A DNA stretch of 21,934 nucleotides from Bryobacterales bacterium (GCA_016880505.1 JAEHDI010000382.1:1-21934); one strand, 5' to 3'; positions 1-7,784 are shown, counted from the first letter of the stretch. The notes: generated by a model from the letters alone, not told the origin. A program made the numbers and translations.

Positions 1-139
1 CCAGCAACAACGGCCGACGCTGCTCGGTCGACCTCACCCGGCCTTCCGCGTGTTCGCGAACGCGTGCCCTCAAGTCGGAGGTTGCGCCCGTGTACCACTC
101 ACAGTCCTTTTCACTGTACAAAACGTAGGTGTAGTGCAT
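1..139 (-). CDS. GIY-YIG nuclease family protein, N-terminal part
   Basis: This reading frame is cut by the left edge of the window; only the first 46 codons are present. It starts at an ATG (139-137) with MHYTYVLYSEKDCEWYTGAT, which fits the GIY-YIG fold: the usual Y-V-L strand, then Y-T-G in place of Y-I-G, then an Arg/Glu/His helix (L-R-A-R-V-R-E-H). It continues with G-R-V-R-S-T-E-Q-R-R-P-L, close to the G-x-V-x-S-T-K-x-R-R-P-L signature of the short YhbQ/UPF0213-like proteins. Those are usually about 80-100 residues long with unclear cellular roles, often proposed to act in DNA repair. It lies 23 bases beyond the stop of the transporter gene on the same strand, so the two may be co-transcribed. 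The catalytic C-terminal Glu region is outside the window. Confidence 0.8.
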   Translation of the reverse strand, partial: MHYTYVLYSEKDCEWYTGATSDLRARVREHAEGRVRSTEQRRPLLL

Positions 140-162
140 AGGTGAATCAAGTTGGAACGGCA

Positions 163-1068
163 CTAGTCCAGTTCGACCGCCGTGGGCGGACGGCTGTAGC
201 GTTTGACGAGCGCGACACCGACGAAGATAACCGCCATCGCCAGGGCCTCCCGCACGCCGAACGGTTCCCGGTAGAACAGCCATCCCAGCAGGACCGCGAC
301 GATCGGGTTGATGTAGGTGTAGATCGACACGAGGGCTACCGGCAGTTTCTCCAGAGCATAGACATACGAACTGTAGCCCACGATGGAGCCGAACACGACG
401 AGGTACAGCATCGCCGCAACCCCCCGAGACTTCCAGACGACGGGGTGAGACGGGATCAACAACGCAGACGGCAGAAAGACCAGCCCCGCCGCCAGTTGCT
501 GGATTGCCCCGCCAATGATCGGGTGCGCCTGCTTGCTCATGCGCCGCTGACGTATGGAACCGTAGGACCAGGCGAGGCAACCGAACTGAAGCACAAAGAA
601 CCCCCAGAGCAGCGGGCCTCGAAGTCCGCCGCTGGAACCGGGCGCGAGTAACAGCGCCGCGCCCAGGCACCCAACCGTGAGGCCGGCAGTCGTGGGAAAG
701 TGGAGCCGCTCGCCGCCCGGCAGAAGCGCCTCGACGCCAACCATCCAAAAAGCGGAGGTGGTAACGATGAGAGCGGCCAGGCCGCTGGGGATCCACACTT
801 CGGCAAAGGTCAGGCAGGCGTTCCCGATGCCGAGGATAAGCAAGCCATTCCAGGCGGTCTGCGCCAGTTCGCGGCCCCGAGGCAACGGCACCCCGAGGAT
901 TCTGCCCGCCAGGAGCATGATCGAGCCGGAAAGCAGAAAGCGTGTACTCACAAGTACGAGAGGCGGGAAGGACTCCAGCGCCATGCGGATGCCGAGATAT
1001 GTCGTGCCCCAGAAGAAGCACACCGACGCCAACGCCGTGTAAGCCTTGAAATGTGGATGATGGCGCAA
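163..1068 (-). CDS. EamA/DMT-family inner-membrane transporter
   Basis: A 301-residue protein made almost entirely of hydrophobic helices, about ten, arranged as two EamA repeats (roughly residues 10-140 and 150-290). The first repeat opens with the typical F-W-G-T-T-Y-L segment and the second closes with A-V-L-L-G-W-L-F-Y-R-E-P-F, the hallmark near the end of EamA domains. Length and layout match the YedA/RhaT drug/metabolite transporter superfamily, whose members export amino acids, metabolites or drugs; the substrate cannot be told from sequence. The start is a TTG at 1068-1066 because no ATG or GTG lies nearby in frame; no good Shine-Dalgarno precedes it, so the exact start is uncertain. 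It diverges from the sugar kinase gene across 72 bases. Confidence 0.88.
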   Translation of the reverse strand: MRHHPHFKAYTALASVCFFWGTTYLGIRMALESFPPLVLVSTRFLLSGSIMLLAGRILGVPLPRGRELAQTAWNGLLILGIGNACLTFAEVWIPSGLAALIVTTSAFWMVGVEALLPGGERLHFPTTAGLTVGCLGAALLLAPGSSGGLRGPLLWGFFVLQFGCLAWSYGSIRQRRMSKQAHPIIGGAIQQLAAGLVFLPSALLIPSHPVVWKSRGVAAMLYLVVFGSIVGYSSYVYALEKLPVALVSIYTYINPIVAVLLGWLFYREPFGVREALAMAVIFVGVALVKRYSRPPTAVELD

Positions 1069-1129
1069 GAGTTCAGGGTAGCATCCTGCCGGATGTGCGA
1101 CGAGAGAGGGCGCCTACGGGGGCCTGAGC

Positions 1130-1135
1130 TAGAAT
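1130..1135 (+). promoter_or_regulatory. possible -10 box for a leaderless sugar-kinase transcript
   Basis: TAGAAT ends six bases before the GTG start at 1141. Transcription from such a box would begin at or next to the start codon. No convincing -35 box is seen and no strong Shine-Dalgarno precedes the GTG. This is a motif reading only. Confidence 0.3.
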
Positions 1136-1140
1136 GAAGC

Positions 1141-2070
1141 GTGATTCTTACCCTCACGGTAAACCCCGCCATCGACCGGAATTTCACTGCTGACAGGCTG
1201 GTTTTCGAAGATCGCGCGTACATCCTGTCAAGTTCAATGTCGGCGGGCGGCAGGGGAATCAACGCCTCGCGAGTGATCCACTCATTCGGCGGTGAGACAA
1301 CGGCAATTGTGACGTCAGGAGGAAAGCCGGGAACAAAATTTGAGCAGCTGCTTGCCGACAGCGGGTTTCCGGTGGAAGTGGTGCGGATCAAGCACTGGAT
1401 ACGTAACAATCTGACGGTCACGGATAAGACCGGCCTGACGATCAAGTTGAACGAACTCGGACCGACGCTGGACAGCGCCGAACTGGGGCGCATCGAGCGG
1501 GCAGTAAGCAGGAAACTACCGGGAGCGAAGTGGCTCATGATCTGCGGCAGCCTTCCGCCCGGCGTAGGACCGGAGTTCTACTCAAAGCTGATCGCCATGG
1601 CCCGGGAAAAGAACGTGCGGACGCTGCTGGACGCGGACGGCGAGGCGCTGCGGGAGGGAGTGGAGGCCGGTCCGACCGTCGTCACGCCCAACCAGCAGGA
1701 GGCGGAGCGGCTTCTGGGCGAGGCGCTGATTACTCGCAAGCACTTCCTGGAAGCAGCGGATCGGATCCGGCGGATGGGGGCCGAGTCGGTAGTGCTTTCG
1801 CTTGGAAGCAGAGGCGCGGTCGGCGCGCAAGCGGGATCGACCATCGAAGTCATCGCGCCACGCATTGACGCGGTATCGCCGATCGGCGCGGGGGATGCGA
1901 TGGCGGCGGCGTTCGTCTGGTCGATGTCGCGCCGGGATGATTTTACGGACGCGTTGCGCTGGGGAGTGGCCGCCGGGACGGCTTCAACCAAGCTGCCGGG
2001 GGTGACCTTCGCCTCGCTGGAGCAGACCAAGGAAATCTACCCGCAGGTGGAGCTACGCACGGTCGCGTAA
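1141..2070 (+). CDS. 1-phosphofructokinase-family (PfkB) sugar kinase
   Basis: A 309-residue PfkB/ribokinase-superfamily kinase, closest in layout to the FruK/LacC/PfkB hexose-phosphate kinase branch (start M-I-L-T-L-T-V-N-P-A-I-D, residues 1-12). Seen motifs: the sugar-binding G-G-R-G-I-N-A-S-R near residue 37, a variant of G-G-K-G-x-N-V-A; G-S-L-P-P-G near 136; and the anion-hole/catalytic segment S-P-I-G-A-G-D-A-M near 246-254 with the base Asp. It should phosphorylate a phosphorylated hexose such as fructose-1-P, fructose-6-P or tagatose-6-P using ATP in the cytosol. There is no PTS, aldolase or sugar-operon partner nearby, so the physiological substrate is open. The start is GTG; a -10-like box directly upstream suggests a very short or absent leader. 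It converges with the CbiX-like gene, 11 bases apart. Confidence 0.88.
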   Translation: MILTLTVNPAIDRNFTADRLVFEDRAYILSSSMSAGGRGINASRVIHSFGGETTAIVTSGGKPGTKFEQLLADSGFPVEVVRIKHWIRNNLTVTDKTGLTIKLNELGPTLDSAELGRIERAVSRKLPGAKWLMICGSLPPGVGPEFYSKLIAMAREKNVRTLLDADGEALREGVEAGPTVVTPNQQEAERLLGEALITRKHFLEAADRIRRMGAESVVLSLGSRGAVGAQAGSTIEVIAPRIDAVSPIGAGDAMAAAFVWSMSRRDDFTDALRWGVAAGTASTKLPGVTFASLEQTKEIYPQVELRTVA

Positions 2071-2081
2071 GCGCGGAGGGA

Positions 2082-2456
2082 TCAGGCGTCCCGAAGCCCC
2101 TCGCGGACACGATCAAGAAGGATCCGGGGCATCGCCGTGTGACCATCCAGAGGCGCGGTGACAACGACGGAAAGACCGGGGTGGGCCGCCTCTATCTCCT
2201 CCACGAGCGCCGGCAGATCCTGAGCAGCATGCCTCCCCAGCGTGAGAAAGTACGGGATGACCACAACTCGCTCGGCGCCGAGCCCGACCAGTCGCTCAAT
2301 GGCCCCCTTCAAGTCTGGTTCCGCCAACTCGAGGAAGGCAGCCTCAACGAACTCATAGCCGCCCAGACCGGCCAGTTCGGCCGCGACCGCACGCACAGCC
2401 TCGTTGGCTGATTCCACTTTCGACCCGTGCGCAAAAACGACGATGCCCGTTTTCAT
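2082..2456 (-). CDS. CbiX-like sirohydrochlorin chelatase
   Basis: A 124-residue single-domain CbiX-type protein. Visible family marks are the N-terminal V-V-F-A-H-G-S with His10, the conserved Glu region F-L-E-L-A-E-P-D (Glu43), and I-P-Y-F-L-T-L-G-R-H with His76; the two His and the Glu are the metal-binding positions in CbiX/SirB-type chelatases. Such short proteins insert Co2+ or Fe2+ into sirohydrochlorin for cobalamin or siroheme. No other tetrapyrrole gene is in the window, so which metal is used cannot be told. Its ATG lies one base after the stop of the Cys-cluster protein gene, which points to translational coupling. Confidence 0.85.
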   Translation of the reverse strand: MKTGIVVFAHGSKVESANEAVRAVAAELAGLGGYEFVEAAFLELAEPDLKGAIERLVGLGAERVVVIPYFLTLGRHAAQDLPALVEEIEAAHPGLSVVVTAPLDGHTAMPRILLDRVREGLRDA

Positions 2457-2457
2457 C

Positions 2458-3114
2458 CTACGGAGTCACCAGCGGCGAACTTCCGCCCAGCCGGCCGGCA
2501 GGCTGGGGGAGGCCCTGGCCTTGCGGGAGGGACGTACGCAGAAAGTCCAGGAATGCCCGGCCTTTCCGCCGGCCGTTGTTGTGTCCGATTTCCAGTCTTT
2601 GCAGGAACACCAGAATCCCGAGAACATCCGCGTCCCGAACCGTCTCGATCCCGACCCGTTCACGGTGTTGCTTACGATACTCGTCGATCGCCTGGCGAAA
2701 CGCCTGCTGGATGGAGGCGGCAACAAGGTTGGAGGGCCTGGTTTCGTAAACCAACCCGCTTTCGAGAGTTCGGTGGGTGCGAACGAGAGCGTCAAGCGCC
2801 TCGCGGACGTCGAAATCGACCGCACCGGCTGTGTCTGCCGCGGCCTCGAACAGCGCGCGGACGGAGACGGCTAGCAGTTCTTCGTGATCGCGAAGGAAGC
2901 TCTCCGACACCTGAATGTCCCGGTTGGGGACCGTCTCGGGGTCGATATCGGGAGGTCTTTCGTGAAGGCGGGCCTCCTGGAGGTACTCGCAATCCAGTGG
3001 GCAGTCGACGGAAACTTCCCGTTCGGTTCCACAACAAAGCGAGCAGATTTCACCGCGCACTCCCGGACAGAAACGGCGGGGACGCCTCGTTTCGCAGATT
3101 TGACAGTTTCTCAT
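2458..3114 (-). CDS. Cys-cluster protein of unknown function
   Basis: A 218-residue soluble protein. Its first 42 residues hold eight cysteines (C4, C7, C16, C24, C27, C28, C38, C42) spaced like a zinc or Fe-S binding module, with R-R-P-R-R-F-C-P-G in the middle. The remainder, residues 45-200, looks all-alpha and acidic and has no motif I recognise; the last 15 residues are Gly/Pro rich and probably disordered. I do not recognise a named family, though the leader feels familiar from acidobacterial hypothetical proteins. It lies 67 bases after the dGTPase gene and one base before the chelatase gene, in the same minus-strand run. A metal-handling or nucleic-acid-binding role is conceivable but not shown. 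Confidence 0.8.
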   Translation of the reverse strand: MRNCQICETRRPRRFCPGVRGEICSLCCGTEREVSVDCPLDCEYLQEARLHERPPDIDPETVPNRDIQVSESFLRDHEELLAVSVRALFEAAADTAGAVDFDVREALDALVRTHRTLESGLVYETRPSNLVAASIQQAFRQAIDEYRKQHRERVGIETVRDADVLGILVFLQRLEIGHNNGRRKGRAFLDFLRTSLPQGQGLPQPAGRLGGSSPLVTP

Positions 3115-3181
3115 GAAATTCGTGGGACGCCGGTGCGACTATTTCCCTTCATCGTAGCACCTGCGGGATGCGGCCCGGCCG

Positions 3182-4312
3182 CTATTCCGGCTCCCCGACT
3201 GTCCGCTGGAAGGTCCGCTTCAGGAAGCCGTCGGTCATGCCGGCGATGTAGTCGCATACGACGCGGTGGACAGGTCCTTCACCCGCCTGCTCACGGTAAG
3301 GAGAAGGCAACCGGTCCGGGTGGCGAAGAAAAAACTCAAACAAGCCGGACAACATCGCTGTGGAGCGTTCGCGCTCCTCAAGGATGCCTTCCGAGGCGTA
3401 GACGTTACGGCGCAGGAAGTTCTTGAGCGCCGCGTCGATCGCCCGCGCCTCGGGCGTGAAACACGCGAGCCGACCCGGGAAACGCCGGACATCCTCCACG
3501 TCCCGAAGATGGGCCTCCGACGCCGCGGCGAACGTTCCCTCGATCAAACCGGAGACCAACAGATCTATGAGCCGCCGCAGCGCCTCGAGAAAATGGACCC
3601 GCTCCGACGCGCCCGGGAACTGGTTGGAAACGGTTTCGAGGATAACCGAGAAGGAAGGCACAGATGCAGCGACACTTTCGACGGAAAACAGTCCCGCCGC
3701 GAAGCCGTCGTCCAGATCGGCCGTGTTATAGGCTATCTCGTCCGCCAGGTCGATCAGTTGCGCCTCCAGGGGCGGGCGCAGGCCGGGAAGATAGTCGTCG
3801 AGTTCGGGATTCTCGCCCGGATCGAGATCGCGAGAGTGTTTCACGATCCCCTCACGAACTTCGAAAGTGAGGTTCAAGCCCGGAAACCGTGCGTAACGCT
3901 GCTCGAATGATTCGACGATGCGGAGGGCATGCAGATTGTGGTCGAAGCGCTCTCCAAACTGCCGCATCCGGCGATCGAGTTCCTCCTCGCCGGCATGCGC
4001 GAACGGCGGATGCCCGATGTCATGGGCGAGTGCGAGCGCCTCGGTGAGCTGCTCATCGAGGTCGAGCACAGAGGCGACCGTCCGGGAGATCTGGGAAACC
4101 TCGAGCGTGTGTGTCAGACGATTCCGGAAATGGTCAGACAGCCCGGCGGAGAACACCTGCGTCTTGTCTTCCAACCGGCGAAAGGCGCGGGCATGGACAA
4201 CGCGGTCACGGTCCCGCTGAAACTCGTTGCGGTATGGATGTGGCGGCTCGGGATACCGGCGCCCGCGGGTTTGTCCAAAAGGGAATCGCAGCCCGCGGAG
4301 GCTCAGTTTCAT
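3182..4312 (-). CDS. dgt: dGTP triphosphohydrolase-like HD protein
   Basis: A 376-residue HD-domain protein of the deoxyguanosinetriphosphate triphosphohydrolase-like family. The N-terminus carries the family signature H-A-R-A-F-R-R-L-E-D-K-T-Q-V-F (about residues 40-54). The metal ligands follow: His68 in R-L-T-H-T-L-E-V, His97-Asp98 in L-A-H-D-I-G-H-P-P-F-A-H, and a late Asp in L-A-D-E-I-A-Y-N near residue 190. Family members hydrolyse dNTPs to deoxynucleoside and triphosphate and help control the dNTP pool; the shorter, type-2/3-like length here suggests allosteric dNTP control rather than the E. coli type. The ATG is two bases beyond the stop of the TPR gene, so both are surely in one operon. 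Confidence 0.92.
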   Translation of the reverse strand: MKLSLRGLRFPFGQTRGRRYPEPPHPYRNEFQRDRDRVVHARAFRRLEDKTQVFSAGLSDHFRNRLTHTLEVSQISRTVASVLDLDEQLTEALALAHDIGHPPFAHAGEEELDRRMRQFGERFDHNLHALRIVESFEQRYARFPGLNLTFEVREGIVKHSRDLDPGENPELDDYLPGLRPPLEAQLIDLADEIAYNTADLDDGFAAGLFSVESVAASVPSFSVILETVSNQFPGASERVHFLEALRRLIDLLVSGLIEGTFAAASEAHLRDVEDVRRFPGRLACFTPEARAIDAALKNFLRRNVYASEGILEERERSTAMLSGLFEFFLRHPDRLPSPYREQAGEGPVHRVVCDYIAGMTDGFLKRTFQRTVGEPE

Positions 4313-4314
4313 TC

Positions 4315-5019
4315 TTACTGCTTGGGCAGTTCTCCGAGAAGTGTAAGAGCAACACGGCTGACGGCGCCGGGTTGCGTACGAAGTGGCTCAAGGAGCTTTC
4401 GCGCCTCGTCGGGCCGGGAACTGGCTAGAAGCCGCGCCAGCATGATGATGGCCTGCTCCTTGGAGACAAAGATCGTCGGTTTTGCCATGAGAGCTCGAAG
4501 CAGCTTCTCGGCCTCCGGAGTCTTGCCCTGGAGGTGGTAAACCTGCGCGAGAGAGAGGTTCGCGAGGGAGGCGTACTCGGCCGATCCAGACTCGGCCGCC
4601 GATTTCAGCCACTTGGCGGCGTCATCGAGCCGCCCCTGATCCGCTGCTACAGTGCCGAGATAGTACTGGGCAATGGCCCCTTCTTCAGTACCGGAGTGGC
4701 GCGAAGCGAGTTCGGTGAAAGCCTTGATGGCAGCCTTGTTTTTCTCTTCAACCGTCGGAAAAGTCAGAATGGATTCGCGCCCAGTGGGCGGGCCGACGCC
4801 TGCGTCCTGAATACGGGTCGCGGCGGCGAGTTCCCGCTGGCGGACGGCATGCTGCCGCTTGCTGTAGTAAAAGTAGCCAGCCAGCAGCACCAGCACCACG
4901 AGCGCTATCGAGCCAAACCGGATGAATTGCCTGCGGTGCTCGGCGACGTACTCGACGGTGTGGCCGACCTCCTGGGCAAAGACGTCCTTCTTGAGTTCCT
5001 TGCGAGTGAGTCTGTCCAC
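4315..5019 (-). CDS. membrane-anchored TPR protein (YfgM-like)
   Basis: A 234-residue protein with a basic cytosolic N-terminus (K-E-L-K-K-D-V-F-A), one membrane segment at about residues 34-52 (F-G-S-I-A-L-V-V-L-V-L-L-A-G-Y-F-Y-Y), then a soluble region with tetratricopeptide-type helices. TPR-like units are seen around A-Q-Y-Y-L-G-T-V-A-A-D-Q-G-R-L-D-D-A-A and L-A-Q-V-Y-H-L-Q-G-K-T-P-E-A. The topology matches YfgM and related proteins, which act beside the SecYEG translocon or in the periplasm, but identity is too uncertain to name it. The start is GTG, five bases after AGAGG. It leads the minus-strand run into dgt. Confidence 0.82.
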   Translation of the reverse strand: MDRLTRKELKKDVFAQEVGHTVEYVAEHRRQFIRFGSIALVVLVLLAGYFYYSKRQHAVRQRELAAATRIQDAGVGPPTGRESILTFPTVEEKNKAAIKAFTELASRHSGTEEGAIAQYYLGTVAADQGRLDDAAKWLKSAAESGSAEYASLANLSLAQVYHLQGKTPEAEKLLRALMAKPTIFVSKEQAIIMLARLLASSRPDEARKLLEPLRTQPGAVSRVALTLLGELPKQ

Positions 5020-5074
5020 GAAAACCTCTGGGAGATCTATGATCGTAACACAATCGCGTTCAGGCGGCCCAAAC

Positions 5075-5731
5075 TCAGGAAACCGATGTGAGATTCTTGC
5101 GGACCGCGAACTTCACCAGGCCGGCAAGATCATAGATGTCCAGTTTTCGCATCAAGCTGCGGCGGAAAGTATCGACGGTCTTCGGGCTCACGTCCAGGCG
5201 GGCGGCGATCTCCTTGGCCCTCATGCCCTCCACGAGCAGCGAAAAGACCTGGTGCTCCCTGAGGCTTAGGGTTTCGAACGGCGCAGTTGTACTGCTGCAC
5301 TTTCGGGGGATAAAGATTTCGCCGAGTGTCACCTGGGGTGACACGTAGACGCCGCCTCTGAGGACCGAGTGAAACGCATCCAAAACGCGGGCAGCGCAAT
5401 CGGACTTTGCCAGGAATCCATTCGCGCCGTGCCGCAGAGCCGCAATTACGGTTTTGCGATCGGTCTTCTCGGACATCAAGATCAGCCGCGACGGCACACT
5501 TGCCCGTACCGCTTTATCGATCACGGCCAGGCCGAACAGCTTCGGAAGATTCAGTTGAAGAAGTGCGATGTCGGGACGGAGCGACTCAAGCATTCTGAGC
5601 GCCGACAGGCCGTCCGAGCAGTGTGCTACGACGCGGAATGGCGAATCCCGTTCGCAGATCGCGGCAATACCTTCACAAAGAAGTTCCCACTCGTCGGCCA
5701 CGACGACACGGGTAATCCTCTTTTCTTTCAT
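5075..5731 (-). CDS. NarL/LuxR-type response regulator with atypical receiver
   Basis: A 218-residue two-domain regulator: receiver at about 6-125 and a LuxR-type helix-turn-helix at about 150-212 (L-S-L-R-E-H-Q-V-F, then I-A-A-R-L-D-V-S-P-K-T-V-D-T). The receiver keeps the acidic pair (Asp13, Glu14), Ser87 and Lys109, but the phosphoacceptor Asp is replaced by Gln59 in P-D-I-A-L-L-Q-L-N-L-P; the codon is CAA, two changes away from Asp codons, so a single read error is unlikely. It therefore probably works without Asp phosphorylation, through dimerisation, ligand or partner binding. No histidine kinase lies nearby. It follows the RsbW/RsbV-like genes on the same strand after 185 bases, with a possible terminator between them. 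Confidence 0.9.
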   Translation of the reverse strand: MKEKRITRVVVADEWELLCEGIAAICERDSPFRVVAHCSDGLSALRMLESLRPDIALLQLNLPKLFGLAVIDKAVRASVPSRLILMSEKTDRKTVIAALRHGANGFLAKSDCAARVLDAFHSVLRGGVYVSPQVTLGEIFIPRKCSSTTAPFETLSLREHQVFSLLVEGMRAKEIAARLDVSPKTVDTFRRSLMRKLDIYDLAGLVKFAVRKNLTSVS

Positions 5732-5874
5732 CGCCGCAAGGCCCTAGCAGCCTTGGCGTCAGGGGCGGTGTCACATCGTGTCCGTCCCTGGCCGGACGAG
5801 GTCACCCTCATTCCTTCTGTTGTATTCCCCTCCCGTCGAACGGGCCGAACAACGTCGCCATAAGGACCACGAAA

Positions 5875-5901
5875 GGCCCCCAGGGGCTCGACCCGGGGGC
5901 C
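5875..5901 (-). terminator. possible intrinsic terminator after the STAS gene
   Basis: On the minus strand, 15 bases past the STAS stop codon, GGCCCCC and GGGGGCC form a perfect 7-bp stem around a 13-base loop, followed by only three T. The stem is strong but the T-run is poor, so it may terminate weakly or simply be a hairpin. Confidence 0.4.
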
Positions 5902-5916
5902 CAGATGCCATCCACG

Positions 5917-6261
5917 TCAGGCGAAGCTGCGGATGGCGCTGGTCTCGTCGTCGTAAACGTCAAACACCGTGTAGAGTTTCGTGATCTGAAGGAGGTCCTT
6001 CACTCTCTTGGTAAGACCGAGCAGCCTGAGAACGCCGCCCTGGTTCGTGACGGTAGTGAAGCCTGAAACAAGCTCTCCGATGCCTGAGCTGTCGATGTAG
6101 GAGACATCGCTGAGGTTCAACAGGATCTTCTTGTTGCCCTTGGCAACGAGATCGCGAATCGACTCACGAAGGGTGCTGGCCCCTTCACCCAGAGTAATGC
6201 GTCCGGTTACGTCGATCACGCTGACATCGCCAACCTGGCGGGTTGTCACTTGAATACTCAC
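5917..6261 (-). CDS. STAS-domain anti-sigma factor antagonist (RsbV/SpoIIAA-like)
   Basis: A 114-residue single STAS domain. The phosphorylation site is clear: D-V-S-Y-I-D-S-S-G-I-G-E-L with Ser58 as the expected acceptor. In partner switching, the unphosphorylated form binds an RsbW-type kinase and frees its sigma factor or other target; phosphorylation by the kinase ends this. The kinase-like gene lies 40 bases upstream on the same strand. The start is GTG, with AGGAGG nine bases before it, a strong site. No PP2C phosphatase that would dephosphorylate Ser58, and no sigma factor, is in the window. Confidence 0.92.
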   Translation of the reverse strand: MSIQVTTRQVGDVSVIDVTGRITLGEGASTLRESIRDLVAKGNKKILLNLSDVSYIDSSGIGELVSGFTTVTNQGGVLRLLGLTKRVKDLLQITKLYTVFDVYDDETSAIRSFA

Positions 6262-6301
6262 TGGAACAATCCTCCTCGCTGAGAACTCACAAGATTGCCT
6301 A

Positions 6302-6742
6302 TCACTCGTGCCGCAAGTACTTTACCAACTTCACTTCCGTGCCCGCCGGCGCCATGCGCTGCATCTGGTAATCGTCCACAAACGCCCGGATCAGGAGGAT
6401 GCCACGTCCGGACTGCTGCAGCAAATTCTCCTCGGCGAGGGGATCGGGGACTGACCTGGGCTCGAATCCATTCCCCTCGTCGGCGACGGTTATGGTGATT
6501 CGATCATCCCCCTTCAGAACCTGCAGATGCACCCTCTTACGCGAATTGTACCGGTTACCATGAACCACTGCATTGACGACCGTTTCACGAACGGCCATAC
6601 CGATCTTGTGCAGATCGTCGTCGCCGAAACCGACCTCCTCGGCTGCTTTCAGCACGAGGTTTTCGGCGTCGTCAACGCTATCCAGCGTGGAATCCAGGAA
6701 GACATCCACGTTCCCGGTCTCCCCGCTCAGAATTTCTCCCAT
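6302..6742 (-). CDS. anti-sigma factor serine kinase (RsbW/SpoIIAB-like)
   Basis: A 146-residue GHKL ATPase. The N-box is A-V-R-E-T-V-V-N-A-V-V-H-G-N (Glu53, Asn57), the G1 box is D-E-G-N-G-F-E and the G2 box is G-R-G-I-L-L-I-R. This is the complete ATP-binding set of RsbW-type Ser/Thr kinases, which phosphorylate the cognate STAS antagonist and hold a sigma factor inactive. The STAS gene follows directly, which supports a pair. A sigma70-like promoter lies about 54 bases upstream. The actual client protein is not visible here. Confidence 0.92.
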   Translation of the reverse strand: MGEILSGETGNVDVFLDSTLDSVDDAENLVLKAAEEVGFGDDDLHKIGMAVRETVVNAVVHGNRYNSRKRVHLQVLKGDDRITITVADEGNGFEPRSVPDPLAEENLLQQSGRGILLIRAFVDDYQMQRMAPAGTEVKLVKYLRHE

Positions 6743-6795
6743 AACCCTCTACACGACCGCGACGGGGCGATCAGTTCAGCCGAAGTCGAACCGCT

Positions 6796-6825
6796 ACAAT
6801 AGAATAGTAGCGTCGCAAAAGTCAA
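6796..6825 (-). promoter_or_regulatory. sigma70-like promoter for the RsbW-RsbV pair
   Basis: Read on the minus strand, TTGACT (6825-6820) and TATTGT (6801-6796) are separated by 18 bases. The -10 box lies 54 bases ahead of the RsbW-like start, in the divergent gap before the SMP-30 gene. No experimental support. Confidence 0.5.
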
Positions 6826-6917
6826 GATGCAGCTACCTCGGGCGAGGATGCGAGGCTCTTGCAGAGCGGGGAGACGGTTCGGCGCCCCATGGCGGCGGTG
6901 ACTCTTGTGGAGATCTC

Positions 6918-7784
6918 ATGAGGGCTTTGCTGGTTGCATTGGTATTATCCCTGCCCGTCACGGCGCAGGATTTCTCCGGCGTTCGGGTGGAGAAGATTTC
7001 GGGGGGTTATGCCTTCACGGAGGGTCCGGCGTGGTCGCGAGACGGTTACCTCCTCTTCAGCGACGTCCCGAATAACAAGATCATCCGTTTCGAGCCCGGG
7101 GAGGGCACGACTGTCTTCCGGGAGAATTCCGACGGCGCAAACGGCAATACGTTCGATGCCCGGGGGCGCCTCTACACCTGCGAGAGCAGGACACGGCGGG
7201 TAACGCGAACCGGCAAGGACGGCAAAATCGAGGTGCTGGCGGAAAAATGGCAAGGCAAGCGGCTGAATGCGCCGAATGACATCGTCGTCAGGAAGGACGG
7301 TCACGTTTATTTCACCGACCCCGCGTTCGGACAGCAAGGAGACACGCGCGAACTCGACTTTTTTGGCGTGTACCACATCTCCCCCAAAGGTGAGATGGAG
7401 GTGGTCGCAAGGGCGGCCGGCCGACCCAACGGGATCGCCCTTTCGCCCGACGGCAAGATCCTCTATGTCGCCAACTCGGACGACCGAAACCTTCGCGCGT
7501 ACGACGTCGACCGGAACGGCAAGGCGGCCAACGAGCGGGTGGTCGTGTCCAGGATCGACGGCGTGCCGGACGGCATTAAGGTCGATGAGAGAGGAAACAT
7601 CTACGTGACCGCCCGAGGGGTAGCCGTCTACTCTCCGGGTGGAAAACTGCTGACGACCATCGAGTTCACAGAGACACCCGCCAACTGCGCATTCGGCGAT
7701 CCGGATTTCCAGACGCTGTACGTGACTGGCCGTACATCTCTCTACCGCGTTCGACTCACGGTAAAGGGCGCTGTGCAGTACTAG
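6918..7784 (+). CDS. secreted SMP-30/gluconolactonase-like protein
   Basis: A 288-residue protein with a signal peptide (MRALLVALVLSLPVTAQ, cleavage after T-A-Q likely) and a six-bladed SMP-30/gluconolactonase propeller. Expected metal-site residues are present: Glu35 in F-T-E-G-P-A-W, Asn117/Asn120 in L-N-A-P-N-D-I-V, and Asp218 in V-P-D-G-I-K-V-D. Family members hydrolyse sugar lactones using Ca2+ or Zn2+ and are frequent as exported proteins in soil acidobacteria; the substrate is unknown. I chose the ATG at 6918 because GGAG lies just upstream and the signal peptide starts there; the same frame is open further upstream but that part overlaps the RsbW gene and looks non-coding. Confidence 0.88.
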   Translation: MRALLVALVLSLPVTAQDFSGVRVEKISGGYAFTEGPAWSRDGYLLFSDVPNNKIIRFEPGEGTTVFRENSDGANGNTFDARGRLYTCESRTRRVTRTGKDGKIEVLAEKWQGKRLNAPNDIVVRKDGHVYFTDPAFGQQGDTRELDFFGVYHISPKGEMEVVARAAGRPNGIALSPDGKILYVANSDDRNLRAYDVDRNGKAANERVVVSRIDGVPDGIKVDERGNIYVTARGVAVYSPGGKLLTTIEFTETPANCAFGDPDFQTLYVTGRTSLYRVRLTVKGAVQY

